The notes: generated from the sequence alone by a model not told the origin. Shown: positions 17,490 through 27,108, numbered from the stretch's first letter. The stretch: DNA of 64,000 nt from Alistipes provencensis (GCF_900083545.1 NZ_LT559262.1:1340397-1404396), one strand, 5' to 3'. Translations and numbers: made by a program.

Positions 17490-20400
17490 ATGAAAAAGAT
17501 ATTTTTTCTGATCCTGGCGGCGACGGTCGTTTTTGCCGCCTGTTCGTCCGACGAAGGGACGTCGGGACCCGATAAACTGGAAATTGAACTGACCCCCGGT
17601 TGGGATGCTACCCGGGGAATGACCAGTTCGAGCCAGACGGCGCACGTCGCCGTGTCGCTCAATGCGGAAACCGTGCGTTGGACGGTTTCGTCGGACAGCG
17701 ACTGGTGTGTTGTCGACGAAGAGACCGTCCACACCGGCAGTGGCGAGTTCACGATCGAGGTGACCGCCAACGATGATTTCAAGACGCGTAACGCCGTCGT
17801 TACCATCGCGGCCGGGGCGTATACTCGCCAGATGGAGGTCGACCAGTCGGGTAACATCTTCATCCTCAACCGGGTTTACTCTGTCGTGGCTCCCGGCGAT
17901 ACGGAGTCTTTCGACGTGGAGGTAAAAACCCTTTCGGAATGGCAGCCGGTGGATTCAGAGTGGATTCACGGCGAAGTGGTCGAGACCTCGGAGCCTGACG
18001 ATCAGGGTATGACCACCTCGACGCTTCGTATCCGCTGCGACGCCAACACCTCTGCGGAAGGACGTTACGGTGTGCTGACGCTCGAGCCCACCGACGGGGT
18101 CGGCTACAGCACCTCCTATGCGGTTTACCAGTTCGGTACCGGCCTGTCGTTCGATGAGGAGAACCGGCTCGACCTGGCGGCCCGCGGCGAGGTTGAATTC
18201 AACATACAGGCTCCGTCCGAAGCTATCGTGGGCGTGACCTGCCCGACGTGGGTGACTTATACGCCGGGAACGGATGACGGGGAGACGGTGACTTGCACCT
18301 TCTCGGTCGGGGAGAACCCGAGCGATACGAAGACCGAGCGCGAGGCTACGATCGAACTGTCGATCAAGGACGTTGCTGCCAAGACCGAACTGCCGGCTAT
18401 CAGGCAGGCGTTTTATCCGGCGGGCGGTATCGTTTCGGGCGCCGGCCTGAAGATGTTTGCCGAAACGTTCAACGCCGGCGGGGATGTCTCCGACTGGACC
18501 TCCGGCGAAGGCGGTAAGACGGTGCAGATATTGGGCGACGTCGATATGACCGATGTCGAGTGGACGCCTGTCGGAACGAAGGATCGTCCGTTCGACGGCA
18601 TCGTTGCCGGTAACAATCATCTGATCCTGAACTGGAAAACCGCGCAGCCGCTCTTCGGCTATACGGCCGAGGGCTCGGAGATCGCTGACCTGACGATCGA
18701 CGGCACGTCGAAACTGACTGCCGAGGCCATTGCTGCGGATGAATATGCTGCGGCGCTTGTCGGGGTCTGCAACGGTACGCTGCGGAATTGCAGTAACATG
18801 GCCGCGGTGACGCTCGATGTTGCCGCTACGGTCGACGGAGCGTGCGGCGTAGGCGGTCTGGTCGGTCTGGTCGGAGCGACCGGACGTGTGGAGAACTGTT
18901 CGAACGGGGGACTCGTCTCTTTGGGCAGCAAGGTGGTCTGCAACGATCTCTCGATCGGCGGCGTTGTGGCCCGGACGGAAGCCGGGGCCGTGCTGACGGG
19001 GTGTGTCAACGAAGGGGCCATCGCTTCCAGCGGAACAACGGAACCGAAAGAGAAGACCAATTGTCTTTATACGGGCGGTGTTGTCGGCTATGCTGGCGGT
19101 TCGGTCGAAAACTGCTCGACCGAGGGCGACAGATCGGTGGCTTTGAAGATTACGGCGGCTTATATGAGCTATACGGGAGGTATCGTTGGATGGGCAAACG
19201 ATGCGGTTACAGGTTGTACCAATAAGCAACCGGTTTCGATCACGGCCAACCGCGAACAAAACGGAGTAGAATCTTGTCGTTATGCATATGCCGGTGGTAT
19301 TGTCGGTAAGATAGCCGGCCCACTTTCCGATTGTAAGAATCGTGGGGCTATTTCGGCTCCGGCTGTTTGTACATTTCTTATTATGGGAGGTATTGCCGGT
19401 TCGTCGAACAATAGTGTTTCGGATATTATCAATGCTGCACAGATTACGCTTCCCGGTAATCCCGGTGGGGAAAGCGGACCGTTGAAAGAGAAGTTTTTGG
19501 GGCCTCGTTATGCTTTTGTCGGCGGTGCTGTAGGACAGTTAATGAGTTCTGGCTCCATTGTAGGTAATGGCGATACGACCAATTCGGGAGCTGTTACGGT
19601 CGATCTGATGGAGGTTCATGCAGAATCGTACGTTTATATTGGGGGTGTTTTAGGACAGCTTCTTGGTAAATCCGTGACCAATACGGTAAATGACGGGGCG
19701 ATTTCAGTGAAGACTACTTCTCCGAATAATAAGGATGCAGTCAATTGGAATGTCCATAGTTTGGGCGGTATCGTAGGCCAAATAGGTGATGTTGCTGGTA
19801 AAACGATGGTAATTACAGACTTGGGTGCGTCGGTTACCGGTTCGAAAAATAATGCTGCTATCACCCACGAGAAGCTGCAGCGTAGCGATCGTAGTCCTGT
19901 TTATACAGGAGGTATTGTTGGATTTCTGTTTGCATCCGATTGTAAGGTTTCGGATTGTTCCAATAACGGTGCGATCAATGCGAATTATTGGAATAATCAG
20001 ATCAACTACGGTGAAAAGGGGGCTGCGCGGGGTAATTTTGCCGGCGGTATCGTCGGAGCAGCCGTTGCGGCTGCCGATGCCGACGTCAATGTCATTTCGT
20101 CGGTCGAAAATTCAGGTACGATCATTTCCTATCGTGGATCGGCCGGTGGTGTGATCGGCTATGTAGACAGGGCGAAAGTGATGAATTGTGTTAATACGGG
20201 CGATTTTTCGACCGATTCAAGTGTTGCTCGTCTCGGTCGGGGTGGTGGTATTGTTGCCGCGGCTATGAACACGGAGATCGAAGAATGTCTGAATAGAGCT
20301 ACCGTCGTGGCGGATGATACGGCAAATCCCATCACGGCCGGTGGTGTTGTTGGCGCTCTTTTGGAAGGCTCTGTTGTCCGAAATTGCAAGCATTACGGAA

Positions 20401-20606
20401 CCCTCTATTGTCAGTTATATGGCAATAGTAAGTTTGTCGGCGGCGGCATTGCCGGGACTTCGGTTGACGGTACGACGATCAATGATTGCCGTTTCGGCGG
20501 CCAGTTCAAGGGTAAGAGTGGCGATCCCGTGGCCCTGACAGCCGACGATGTCTGCGGCGACAGCAACTTCTCTGGCTCGGGAAACACCCTCTGGGACGGA
20601 AAATAA
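17490..20606 (+). CDS. Large BACON/GLUG-repeat surface lipoprotein
   Basis: 1038 residues with lipobox VFAAC (Cys18). Three BACON-like Ig domains fill about residues 45-310; the first has WTVSSDSDWCVV followed by NDDFKTRNAVVTI. The remaining 700 residues are GLUG-like beta-helix repeats built on GGIVG/GGVVG motifs (YTGGVVGYAGGSVENC, YAGGIVGKIAGPLSDC). The C-terminal half is visibly AT-richer than the first half. Such proteins are surface exposed and probably bind glycan, mucin or another macromolecule. It follows susD by 12 bp and is closed by a strong terminator at 20623-20655. Confidence 0.82.
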   Translation: MKKIFFLILAATVVFAACSSDEGTSGPDKLEIELTPGWDATRGMTSSSQTAHVAVSLNAETVRWTVSSDSDWCVVDEETVHTGSGEFTIEVTANDDFKTRNAVVTIAAGAYTRQMEVDQSGNIFILNRVYSVVAPGDTESFDVEVKTLSEWQPVDSEWIHGEVVETSEPDDQGMTTSTLRIRCDANTSAEGRYGVLTLEPTDGVGYSTSYAVYQFGTGLSFDEENRLDLAARGEVEFNIQAPSEAIVGVTCPTWVTYTPGTDDGETVTCTFSVGENPSDTKTEREATIELSIKDVAAKTELPAIRQAFYPAGGIVSGAGLKMFAETFNAGGDVSDWTSGEGGKTVQILGDVDMTDVEWTPVGTKDRPFDGIVAGNNHLILNWKTAQPLFGYTAEGSEIADLTIDGTSKLTAEAIAADEYAAALVGVCNGTLRNCSNMAAVTLDVAATVDGACGVGGLVGLVGATGRVENCSNGGLVSLGSKVVCNDLSIGGVVARTEAGAVLTGCVNEGAIASSGTTEPKEKTNCLYTGGVVGYAGGSVENCSTEGDRSVALKITAAYMSYTGGIVGWANDAVTGCTNKQPVSITANREQNGVESCRYAYAGGIVGKIAGPLSDCKNRGAISAPAVCTFLIMGGIAGSSNNSVSDIINAAQITLPGNPGGESGPLKEKFLGPRYAFVGGAVGQLMSSGSIVGNGDTTNSGAVTVDLMEVHAESYVYIGGVLGQLLGKSVTNTVNDGAISVKTTSPNNKDAVNWNVHSLGGIVGQIGDVAGKTMVITDLGASVTGSKNNAAITHEKLQRSDRSPVYTGGIVGFLFASDCKVSDCSNNGAINANYWNNQINYGEKGAARGNFAGGIVGAAVAAADADVNVISSVENSGTIISYRGSAGGVIGYVDRAKVMNCVNTGDFSTDSSVARLGRGGGIVAAAMNTEIEECLNRATVVADDTANPITAGGVVGALLEGSVVRNCKHYGTLYCQLYGNSKFVGGGIAGTSVDGTTINDCRFGGQFKGKSGDPVALTADDVCGDSNFSGSGNTLWDGK

Positions 20607-20622
20607 ACGGTTGGTTGGTGGT

Positions 20623-20655
20623 GGACGGGGCGGAGCTCCGCTTCGTCCCCTTTTT
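20623..20655 (+). terminator. Rho-independent terminator after the BACON/GLUG gene
   Basis: GGACGGGGCGGAG pairs with CTCCGCTTCGTCC (one G-T pair) with no separate loop at the palindromic centre, followed by CC and TTTTT. It divides the FecR-SusCD-lipoprotein transcript from the phosphoesterase genes that follow, or attenuates read-through into them. Confidence 0.75.
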
Positions 20656-20663
20656 ACAAAACG

Positions 20664-22226
20664 ATGCGAATGGTACGAAAACTTGTTTTTGCGATTCTGG
20701 CCGGCTGGTTGCTGCTGACGGCCTGTGGCGGTAAAGATACCCCGGGCTATACCGGACCGGGGAGCGGCGATGCTACCGTCACGGGAAAGGTCGTCGATCA
20801 GCGGGGACTGCCCGTCGAAGGCGTGGTCGTGAGCGACGGAATGCTGACAACCCTCACCGACGAGGGCGGAAACTATGCGCTTGCCAGCGATCTCTCGAAG
20901 CGACGCTTCGTGCAGGTGACCATTCCGGCGGAGTACGAGATTCCGGTGAAGGACGGCCTTCCGCAGTTCTGGCAGCGCATTCCCGAGGGCTCGACCAAGG
21001 TCAAGGCCGATTTTACGCTTCAGGCCCGCCGAAAGACGGCTTCGCGCTATACGATCCTGATGACGGCCGATCCGCAGATCCGGTCGCGCAATGCCGGATT
21101 TGACAAGTTCGCTTATCATTCGATCGACATGTATGAGGATATGTGCCGCGACCTGCGTGAAACGGCTGCGTCGATTACCGACCGTCCCGTTTACAGCATC
21201 AGCCTGGGCGACCTGGTCCACAACGACATGTCGCTTTACCAGACCTATTGTAAAGGAATCGAGGATTTCGATTTCCCGGTGTTCAACGTGATCGGTAACC
21301 ACGACCATGTGCAGAACGTGGCCACCGACCGCGAGGCGGTGGCGAAATTCGAGGAATACCTCGGTCCGACGTGCTATTCGGTCGAACTGGGGGAGCTTCA
21401 CTTCATCTTCCTCGACAACATCATCATGAAGAACAATACGCTCGACCCGAATAATACGGGTGCCTACAGCGACGGACTTTCCGACGAGGTGTACAGCTGG
21501 CTGTGCAACGACCTAAAATATGTCGATCCGGGCAAGACCGTGATGGTCTGCGCACACAGTTCGATGTTCCGCAAACCCGGTTCCGAGCCTGCCGAGAAGG
21601 ACAAGCACGGACCCGACTATGCTTCGCGCCTGTCGCAGTTCCCCTGCGTACACACCTGGGCGGGCCATTCGCACATCAATTTCAACTATGCCTATTCGGC
21701 CGAAGAGCTGTCCGCGAAATTTCCTAACGTCGAGTCGCACATCCTTGCCCGTTCGACGGGTGCGCTGTGGCTCAACGAGCGGATTTCGACCGACGGCACG
21801 CCGCGGGGTTATCTGGTGATCGACGTGGACGGCGAAGCGATTAGTTGGTACTATAAACCGTATGCTTACGAAAATGACGTACCTTCGGGGCTGAAACGCG
21901 ACCATCAGATGCAGGCTTATGCACCCCGGAAGTATTACGACGACAGCTATTTCTATGTCAACGTCTGGGGCTACGACGCCCGCTGGAGCGATGTCTGCTA
22001 TACCGACAGCGGGAAGCAGGGGGCGAAGATGACTCGGGTGGCCGCCTACGACGGAAATTTCGTGCAGAAGGCTGCCTATTACAACTCCGTTCAGGACAAG
22101 GCGACGTTCGAACCTTTCAAAACGACTCATATGTTCCGCATTCTTCCCACGGAGGGTGCGACCTCTGCGACTGTCGAAGTGACCGACCGTTTCGGTGAGC
22201 ATTATACGATGACCGTGGATTGGTAG
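20664..22226 (+). CDS. Calcineurin-like metallophosphoesterase lipoprotein (copy 1)
   Basis: 520 residues with lipobox LLTAC (Cys21). The order is an N-terminal carboxypeptidase-regulatory-like beta domain (TVTGKVVDQRGLPVEGVVV), a catalytic metallophosphatase domain and a C-terminal beta domain. Metal ligands are visible: TADPQI, SLGDLVHND, NVIGNHDHV, VCAHSS and WAGHSHINF. The DPQ in place of DxH is shared with CSTP1-like phosphatases. It should cleave phosphomonoesters or diesters on the cell surface. It is paralogous to the gene at 24081, and each is paired with a GLUG protein gene. ATG 20670 is an alternative start. Confidence 0.88.
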   Translation: MRMVRKLVFAILAGWLLLTACGGKDTPGYTGPGSGDATVTGKVVDQRGLPVEGVVVSDGMLTTLTDEGGNYALASDLSKRRFVQVTIPAEYEIPVKDGLPQFWQRIPEGSTKVKADFTLQARRKTASRYTILMTADPQIRSRNAGFDKFAYHSIDMYEDMCRDLRETAASITDRPVYSISLGDLVHNDMSLYQTYCKGIEDFDFPVFNVIGNHDHVQNVATDREAVAKFEEYLGPTCYSVELGELHFIFLDNIIMKNNTLDPNNTGAYSDGLSDEVYSWLCNDLKYVDPGKTVMVCAHSSMFRKPGSEPAEKDKHGPDYASRLSQFPCVHTWAGHSHINFNYAYSAEELSAKFPNVESHILARSTGALWLNERISTDGTPRGYLVIDVDGEAISWYYKPYAYENDVPSGLKRDHQMQAYAPRKYYDDSYFYVNVWGYDARWSDVCYTDSGKQGAKMTRVAAYDGNFVQKAAYYNSVQDKATFEPFKTTHMFRILPTEGATSATVEVTDRFGEHYTMTVDW

Positions 22227-22250
22227 TGAAAACAGTATAGAACCGAAATT

Positions 22251-24068
22251 ATGAAGAGACTCTTTTTGACGCTCCTTGCCGTGGTGACGCTCTTTACTGC
22301 GGTTGCTGGCGGTATTTCGACCGCCGCGGAGCTGGTCGCCTTTGCTGAGGCGGCCAATGCCGGGGGTGACCTCACTCCGTGGCAGAACGGGAACGGCGAG
22401 GTTTGCCTGACGGCCGACATCGACCTGGGCAAGGTCAAGCGTTTTGCACGCGTCGAGAATTTCGAAGGCGTGTTCGACGGTGGAGGTCATGCCATTCAGA
22501 ACTGGAAGGCCGAGGGCGGTCTGTTCCGGCTGGTTGCCGAGGGCAGCGTCGTGCGCAACGTGGTAATTGCGGCCAGTTGTTCGATGAAGGTGTCGGACGA
22601 CGGCGACGAGCCTTTCTTCGCGGGTTTCGTGGCCGATGTGAACCACGGCGTTCTGGAACGCTGCGAGAACTACGGTTCGATTTCGCACCGCTCCTCCCGG
22701 TCGCAGCACGACAACTATGTGGGCGGGGTCTGCGGCATGAACAAATACATCGTCATCCGCTGCAAGAACGGCGGCGAGATCATCTCGACGGGCAACTGCC
22801 CGTCGCTGGCGCCGACTGCCGAGCCGCGGATGTATCTGGGCGGCGTACTGGGCGGAAGTTTCGGGCGTTCGCTGCCGGGGGCTTTCGTGGCCTACTGCGA
22901 GAACACCGGTCGGGTGAGCTATTCCGGAGCGTTCATCGTCTCCCATATCGGCGGCATTGTGGGCTACAACATGCGCGTCAAGACCAAGTTCTGCATCAAC
23001 CGCGGGGAGATCGTCTCGGCGGCGCGCGGCGTTGAGGAGGGCAGCGACCGCTACTGTCAGGAGATGGCCGGCGGCATCTGCGGCATGGCCAAGGGCGACG
23101 TGATGTGCTGCGACAATTTCGGGGCCGTCACCACCCGCGGGCACGCGTACAGCCTGACAGCGGGCATCTGCGGCTCGGCGCACGAGTCGCTGACCGTCGG
23201 CGACTGCGATAACTTCGCCCCCGTGACTTCGACGAGTACTTATCAGGCCGCCGTCGGCGGGATCGTCGGGCTTTCGGGACGTCCCGTCGTCGTTGCGCAT
23301 TGCCGCAACAAGGGCGCCGTGCGTTTCGACGGCACCAGCGTCGACCGCCGTTCCTGCGCCGCCGGCATCGTGGGCGATATCTACGCCAAGAAGGATGCCG
23401 TTTATGCCGCTTCGGTCCGCTACTGCCGCAACGAGGGCGACGTCTCCTGCGGGCTGGGCGAGAATACGCGCAACAGTGCCCGGGGCATTCAGGCGGCGGG
23501 TATCGTCGGCTTCATCAACGGCAACGAAAAGGTGAGCGCCGACATCCGCGACTGCGTAAACACGGGCAAGGTGCGTTCTGAATCGGGGCGTACCGCGGGC
23601 ATCTGCGGGTTCGCCAGTTATTGCGATTTCGACGGCAACGAGAATCTCGGGACCGTCGAAGGGGCCGGGGCGCTGCTGGGCGGCATCGTCGCCGCTTTCG
23701 AGCGGGGGACCCTGACGAACTGCACCAACCGGGGCGACGTGCTGGCCGAGGCCAAAGGCGAAGCGGGTGGTATTGCCGCGACGACCTGGACCGGCGGGAA
23801 TGCCGGTATCGAGGGCTGCCGCAACAGCGGGGTGGTGAAAGGCCTCTTCGGCCTGACGGCGTCGATCCTGGGCGAAGGCCGCTCCGAGAGCGACCGCATC
23901 GGGGCGTGCGGCGTCGGCGGAGCCGTGGGTACCGTGACACAGAGCCGTGCGGCGGCTCCGAAGGTCACGCCGGAGAATTTCGGGCAGTTCATCACCGGGC
24001 GCAACGTGGCGAAGAACAACGCGACTGTCGACGAGACGAGCTGCTATTATTGGGATGGAAACAACTAA
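22251..24068 (+). CDS. Secreted GLUG-like beta-helix repeat protein
   Basis: 605 residues with a signal peptide (MKRLFLTLLAVVTLFTAVAGG) and no lipobox cysteine. After an EGVFDGGGHAIQNW start, repeats of GGICG/GGIVG type followed by C-x-N pairs (VGGIVGLSGRPVVVAHCRNK, AAGIVGFINGN) build a right-handed beta-helix. Its N-terminal segment (ELVAFAEAANAGGDLTPWQNG) resembles the start of the GLUG part of the lipoprotein at 17490 (FAETFNAGGDVSDWTSG), so the two are probably paralogues. It lies between two metallophosphoesterase genes with gaps of 24 and 12 bp. A binding or scaffolding role is inferred; no catalytic motif is seen. Confidence 0.75.
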   Translation: MKRLFLTLLAVVTLFTAVAGGISTAAELVAFAEAANAGGDLTPWQNGNGEVCLTADIDLGKVKRFARVENFEGVFDGGGHAIQNWKAEGGLFRLVAEGSVVRNVVIAASCSMKVSDDGDEPFFAGFVADVNHGVLERCENYGSISHRSSRSQHDNYVGGVCGMNKYIVIRCKNGGEIISTGNCPSLAPTAEPRMYLGGVLGGSFGRSLPGAFVAYCENTGRVSYSGAFIVSHIGGIVGYNMRVKTKFCINRGEIVSAARGVEEGSDRYCQEMAGGICGMAKGDVMCCDNFGAVTTRGHAYSLTAGICGSAHESLTVGDCDNFAPVTSTSTYQAAVGGIVGLSGRPVVVAHCRNKGAVRFDGTSVDRRSCAAGIVGDIYAKKDAVYAASVRYCRNEGDVSCGLGENTRNSARGIQAAGIVGFINGNEKVSADIRDCVNTGKVRSESGRTAGICGFASYCDFDGNENLGTVEGAGALLGGIVAAFERGTLTNCTNRGDVLAEAKGEAGGIAATTWTGGNAGIEGCRNSGVVKGLFGLTASILGEGRSESDRIGACGVGGAVGTVTQSRAAAPKVTPENFGQFITGRNVAKNNATVDETSCYYWDGNN

Positions 24069-24080
24069 AATACAAAGGAT

Positions 24081-25538
24081 ATGAAACGTTTTCTGATATA
24101 TTGCTGGGCGTTCGTCATCAGTTGTGCGGCCTACGCCCAGATACCCAACGTGACGGGACGGGTGACCTCCGCCGACGGGGCGCCCGTCGCCGGGGTCGTG
24201 GTCAGCGACGGCCTGAACTGTACGCAGACCGATGCCGAGGGCCGCTATGCCTTGACCAGCGATCTGGACCAGCGCCATTTCGTGTTCATTTCGGTTCCGG
24301 CCGAGTATGAGATTCCTGCTTACCGGGGGTGTCCGCAGTTCTTCAAGCGCATCGACCGCTTCCAGAAGGAGGTGAAGGCCGATTTCGTGCTCGAACCCCG
24401 CAAGGAATCCGCCGTGCATCACACGCTGTTGATGCAGGGCGACCCCCAGATCAAGAATTACGGCGTAGACGGCTCGGCCGAGGCTTACCGGTCGGTGGTG
24501 ATCCCCGACATGATCCGCATGCGCAGTTCGATCGAGACCCCCTGCTACGGCATCAATCTGGGCGATCTGGTGTACAACGACATGAACGTCTACAACGCCT
24601 ATATGGACAACACCGAGCGGGTGGACGTGACGACCTTCAACGTGATCGGCAACCACGACCACGACCAGACGACCATCCTGAGCGACTCGCTGGGTACGGT
24701 CTATTTCGAGATGTACCTCGGCCCGACCTGTTATTCGGCCAATATCGGCAACATGCACTATGTTTTCGTGGACAACATCCTCTACGGACGCGAGAACGCC
24801 TCGAGATCCTATGAGCTGGGGCTGAGCGACGAGATCGCCCACTGGCTCCGACAGGACCTGAGCTATGTGCCCAAGGACAAGACGATCATGATCTGCGCCC
24901 ATTCGCAGATGTTCAAGAAGTACAGCAGCTTCTCGACCCGCAACAAGAACTACGCGGTCTACCGCGACGAGCTGCTCAAGTTCAAGAACGTCTATTCGTG
25001 GGCCGGGCACAACCACCACACATATATCTACAACTACAACCGTTCGGAGCAGATGCCCATCGAGAACCTGACGGCCGTCACCGTCACCCGTTCGACGGGT
25101 TCGCTGCGCCTGAACAAGCACCTCAACAACGACGGTACGCCGCAGGGCTATATGATCGTCGATGTCGACGGCGACGATGTGTCGTGGTATTTCCACTCGT
25201 GCGGCAAGGACCGCAACTACCAGATGCGGATTTATTCGCCCGTGAGGACCGCCAGCGATTATGTGCTGGCCAACGTCTGGACATGGGACGATGCCTGGGG
25301 GCCCGTCGAGTGGTGGGAGAACGGCGTGAAGGTGGGCGCGATGGAGCCCTGCGAGGAGTTCGATCCCGATTACATGGACCTCTACGCCACGGTGACGAAT
25401 AAGACCACCCGCAAATACTGCCAGCCCGCGAAGTCGTTCCACATGTTCCGTATCAAGCCTTCGGCGGGCGTAAAAGAGGGCGAAGTACGGGTGACCGACC
25501 GCTTCGGAACGACATATACGGAACGCGTGAGCTGGTAA
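24081..25538 (+). CDS. Calcineurin-like metallophosphoesterase, secreted (copy 2)
   Basis: 485 residues with a signal peptide (MKRFLIYCWAFVISCAAYA) but no lipobox, unlike copy 1. The domain order is the same: PNVTGRVTSADGAPVAGVVV, then a catalytic core with QGDPQI, NLGDLVYND, NVIGNHDHD, ICAHSQ and WAGHNHH, then a C-terminal beta domain. It is close in sequence to copy 1 throughout, so the pair arose by duplication together with the GLUG partners. Likely activity is extracytoplasmic phosphoester hydrolysis; the substrate is not evident. The sigma factor gene follows 47 bp later. Confidence 0.88.
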   Translation: MKRFLIYCWAFVISCAAYAQIPNVTGRVTSADGAPVAGVVVSDGLNCTQTDAEGRYALTSDLDQRHFVFISVPAEYEIPAYRGCPQFFKRIDRFQKEVKADFVLEPRKESAVHHTLLMQGDPQIKNYGVDGSAEAYRSVVIPDMIRMRSSIETPCYGINLGDLVYNDMNVYNAYMDNTERVDVTTFNVIGNHDHDQTTILSDSLGTVYFEMYLGPTCYSANIGNMHYVFVDNILYGRENASRSYELGLSDEIAHWLRQDLSYVPKDKTIMICAHSQMFKKYSSFSTRNKNYAVYRDELLKFKNVYSWAGHNHHTYIYNYNRSEQMPIENLTAVTVTRSTGSLRLNKHLNNDGTPQGYMIVDVDGDDVSWYFHSCGKDRNYQMRIYSPVRTASDYVLANVWTWDDAWGPVEWWENGVKVGAMEPCEEFDPDYMDLYATVTNKTTRKYCQPAKSFHMFRIKPSAGVKEGEVRVTDRFGTTYTERVSW

Positions 25539-25585
25539 GGTACGGTTTTGGATACCGTTCCCGCAGTCAGCTTACCCGACAGAAG

Positions 25586-26158
25586 ATGTTCCATTCCGGA
25601 GACCCATATTTCGGCTATACCGAACAGGAGGTAAAAGAGGTGTTCACGGCTCTTTATCCGCGACTGTGTGCCTATATCAACGGGGTGACCGACCGCGGGG
25701 ACCTTTGCGACGACATCATTCAGGAGATTTTTTACAAGTTTCTCCGGCGCCGGCCTTATCTGGATCGCGCCAAGGTGCCGTCCTATCTCTTTTCGATGGC
25801 TCATAACGAGTGCCTGAACTGGCTGCGGCAAAATAAGATACTCTACAACAGTGTCGACCTGGCGCGGCTGCAGGAATCCCGGTCGTGGGAGACGCTCGCC
25901 ATGAGCGATTTCCTCGATGCACCCAACGACTCGCCGCTGGCGACGCTGCTGATCGAGGAGGTGCTGGCGCTGTGCGACCGCCTCCCGCCGCAGACGGCGC
26001 GCATCTTCCGCATGAGCCGTATCGAGGGGATGACCAACCGCGAGATCGCCGATGCGCTCCATATCGCCCAGCGGACCGTCGAGAAACACATTTCGCTTTC
26101 GATCCGCTGGTTCCGGCGCTCGTCGCGTTTCAAGGGATATTGGTCCGATCCGGGATAG
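25586..26158 (+). CDS. ECF-type RNA polymerase sigma factor
   Basis: 190 residues. Region 2 (EVKEVFTALYPRLCAYINGV, then DIIQEIFYKFLRRRP) and region 4 (LCDRLPPQTARIFRMSRIEGMTNREIADAL, then AQRTVEKHIS, the helix-turn-helix) are intact. It belongs to the Bacteroidetes SusC/FecR-linked ECF group. In the standard order sigma, fecR, susC, susD are adjacent; here the only FecR is 13 kb upstream at the head of the same co-directional array. It probably drives the locus and is held by that FecR, but this pairing is inference. Confidence 0.92.
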   Translation: MFHSGDPYFGYTEQEVKEVFTALYPRLCAYINGVTDRGDLCDDIIQEIFYKFLRRRPYLDRAKVPSYLFSMAHNECLNWLRQNKILYNSVDLARLQESRSWETLAMSDFLDAPNDSPLATLLIEEVLALCDRLPPQTARIFRMSRIEGMTNREIADALHIAQRTVEKHISLSIRWFRRSSRFKGYWSDPG

Positions 26159-26187
26159 AAATGATTAGACAATAAAACAAATCTGCT

Positions 26188-27072
26188 ATGAAGAACCTGT
26201 TTATGCTTTTTTTTGCCGCAGCGGCCGTTGCGGTGCAGTCGGCCCCGGCCCGGAGTTTCCGAGCCGCGACCTATAACGTGCGCCAGCTCAACGCGGGCGA
26301 CGACGCGAAGGGCAACGGCTGGGAGCGACGGCTTCCGGTCATCGCTTCGCTCATCCGGTACCACGATTTCGATATTTTCGGCGCTCAGGAGGTGTTCCAC
26401 AGCCAGTTGGAGGACCTGCTCGGGGCGCTGCCCGGCTATGGCTATACGGGTGTCGGCCGGGACGACGGCGCCGAGGCGGGCGAATATTCCGTGGTATTCT
26501 ACAAGCGTGACCGTTTCGAACTGCTCGATTCGGGGCATTTCTGGCTCGCGGAGGACAGCACGCGCCCGAACAAGGGCTGGGACGCCAAATACGTTCGCAT
26601 CTGTTGCTGGGGGCGCTTCCTCGACCGTGAGACCCAAGAGCGCTTCTGGTTCTTCTCCCTGCACACCGATCACAAGGGCGAACGTGCGCAGGTCGAGAGC
26701 TGCCGGTTGGTGTTGGATAAAATCCGGATGATGTGCCGTGGCGAGCGGGCCGTGCTCACGGGCGATTTCAACGTCGGCGAAACGAGCGAAAGTTACGCCG
26801 TGCTGCGCGATTCGGGGCTGCTTTCCGATACCTACGACCTGGCCGAGATCAAATATGCCTGGACCGGTACGGAAAACGGCTTCGATCCCGACCGCAAGAC
26901 CTTCCGCCACATCGACTACCTCTTCGTGACGCCCGGTTTCCGGGTGCTGCGCTACGGCATCCTGACCGACACCTACCGCACGGAAGAACCAGAGGGCAGT
27001 GCGAAACCCTTCCGGGCTCGGACTCCTTCGGACCATTTCCCCGTGCTGGTCGAGATGGACTTTGCCGAATAA
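26188..27072 (+). CDS. Secreted endonuclease/exonuclease/phosphatase (EEP) family hydrolase
   Basis: 294 residues with a signal peptide encoded across a run of eight T (26207-26214). EEP motifs are present: ATYNVRQLN, IFGAQEVFHSQ (metal-binding Glu), LHTDHKGE, LTGDFNVGE (GDFN), HIDYLFV and SDHFPV (catalytic His). Secreted bacterial EEP proteins include sphingomyelinase and phosphatase types as well as nucleases, so phosphodiester or sugar-phosphate hydrolysis in the periplasm is likely. It sits between the sigma gene and an OPA-type transporter gene, which supports a role in releasing a phosphorylated nutrient. Confidence 0.87.
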   Translation: MKNLFMLFFAAAAVAVQSAPARSFRAATYNVRQLNAGDDAKGNGWERRLPVIASLIRYHDFDIFGAQEVFHSQLEDLLGALPGYGYTGVGRDDGAEAGEYSVVFYKRDRFELLDSGHFWLAEDSTRPNKGWDAKYVRICCWGRFLDRETQERFWFFSLHTDHKGERAQVESCRLVLDKIRMMCRGERAVLTGDFNVGETSESYAVLRDSGLLSDTYDLAEIKYAWTGTENGFDPDRKTFRHIDYLFVTPGFRVLRYGILTDTYRTEEPEGSAKPFRARTPSDHFPVLVEMDFAE

Positions 27073-27108
27073 AATCACCGTAACCTGAAACTATTCCCGA
27101 ACAAACGA

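Noticed and set aside
21513..25442. A 1309-codon minus-strand open frame
   Set aside because: It lies opposite three well-supported genes with motifs. High GC lowers antisense stops, and its translation has no recognisable domain.
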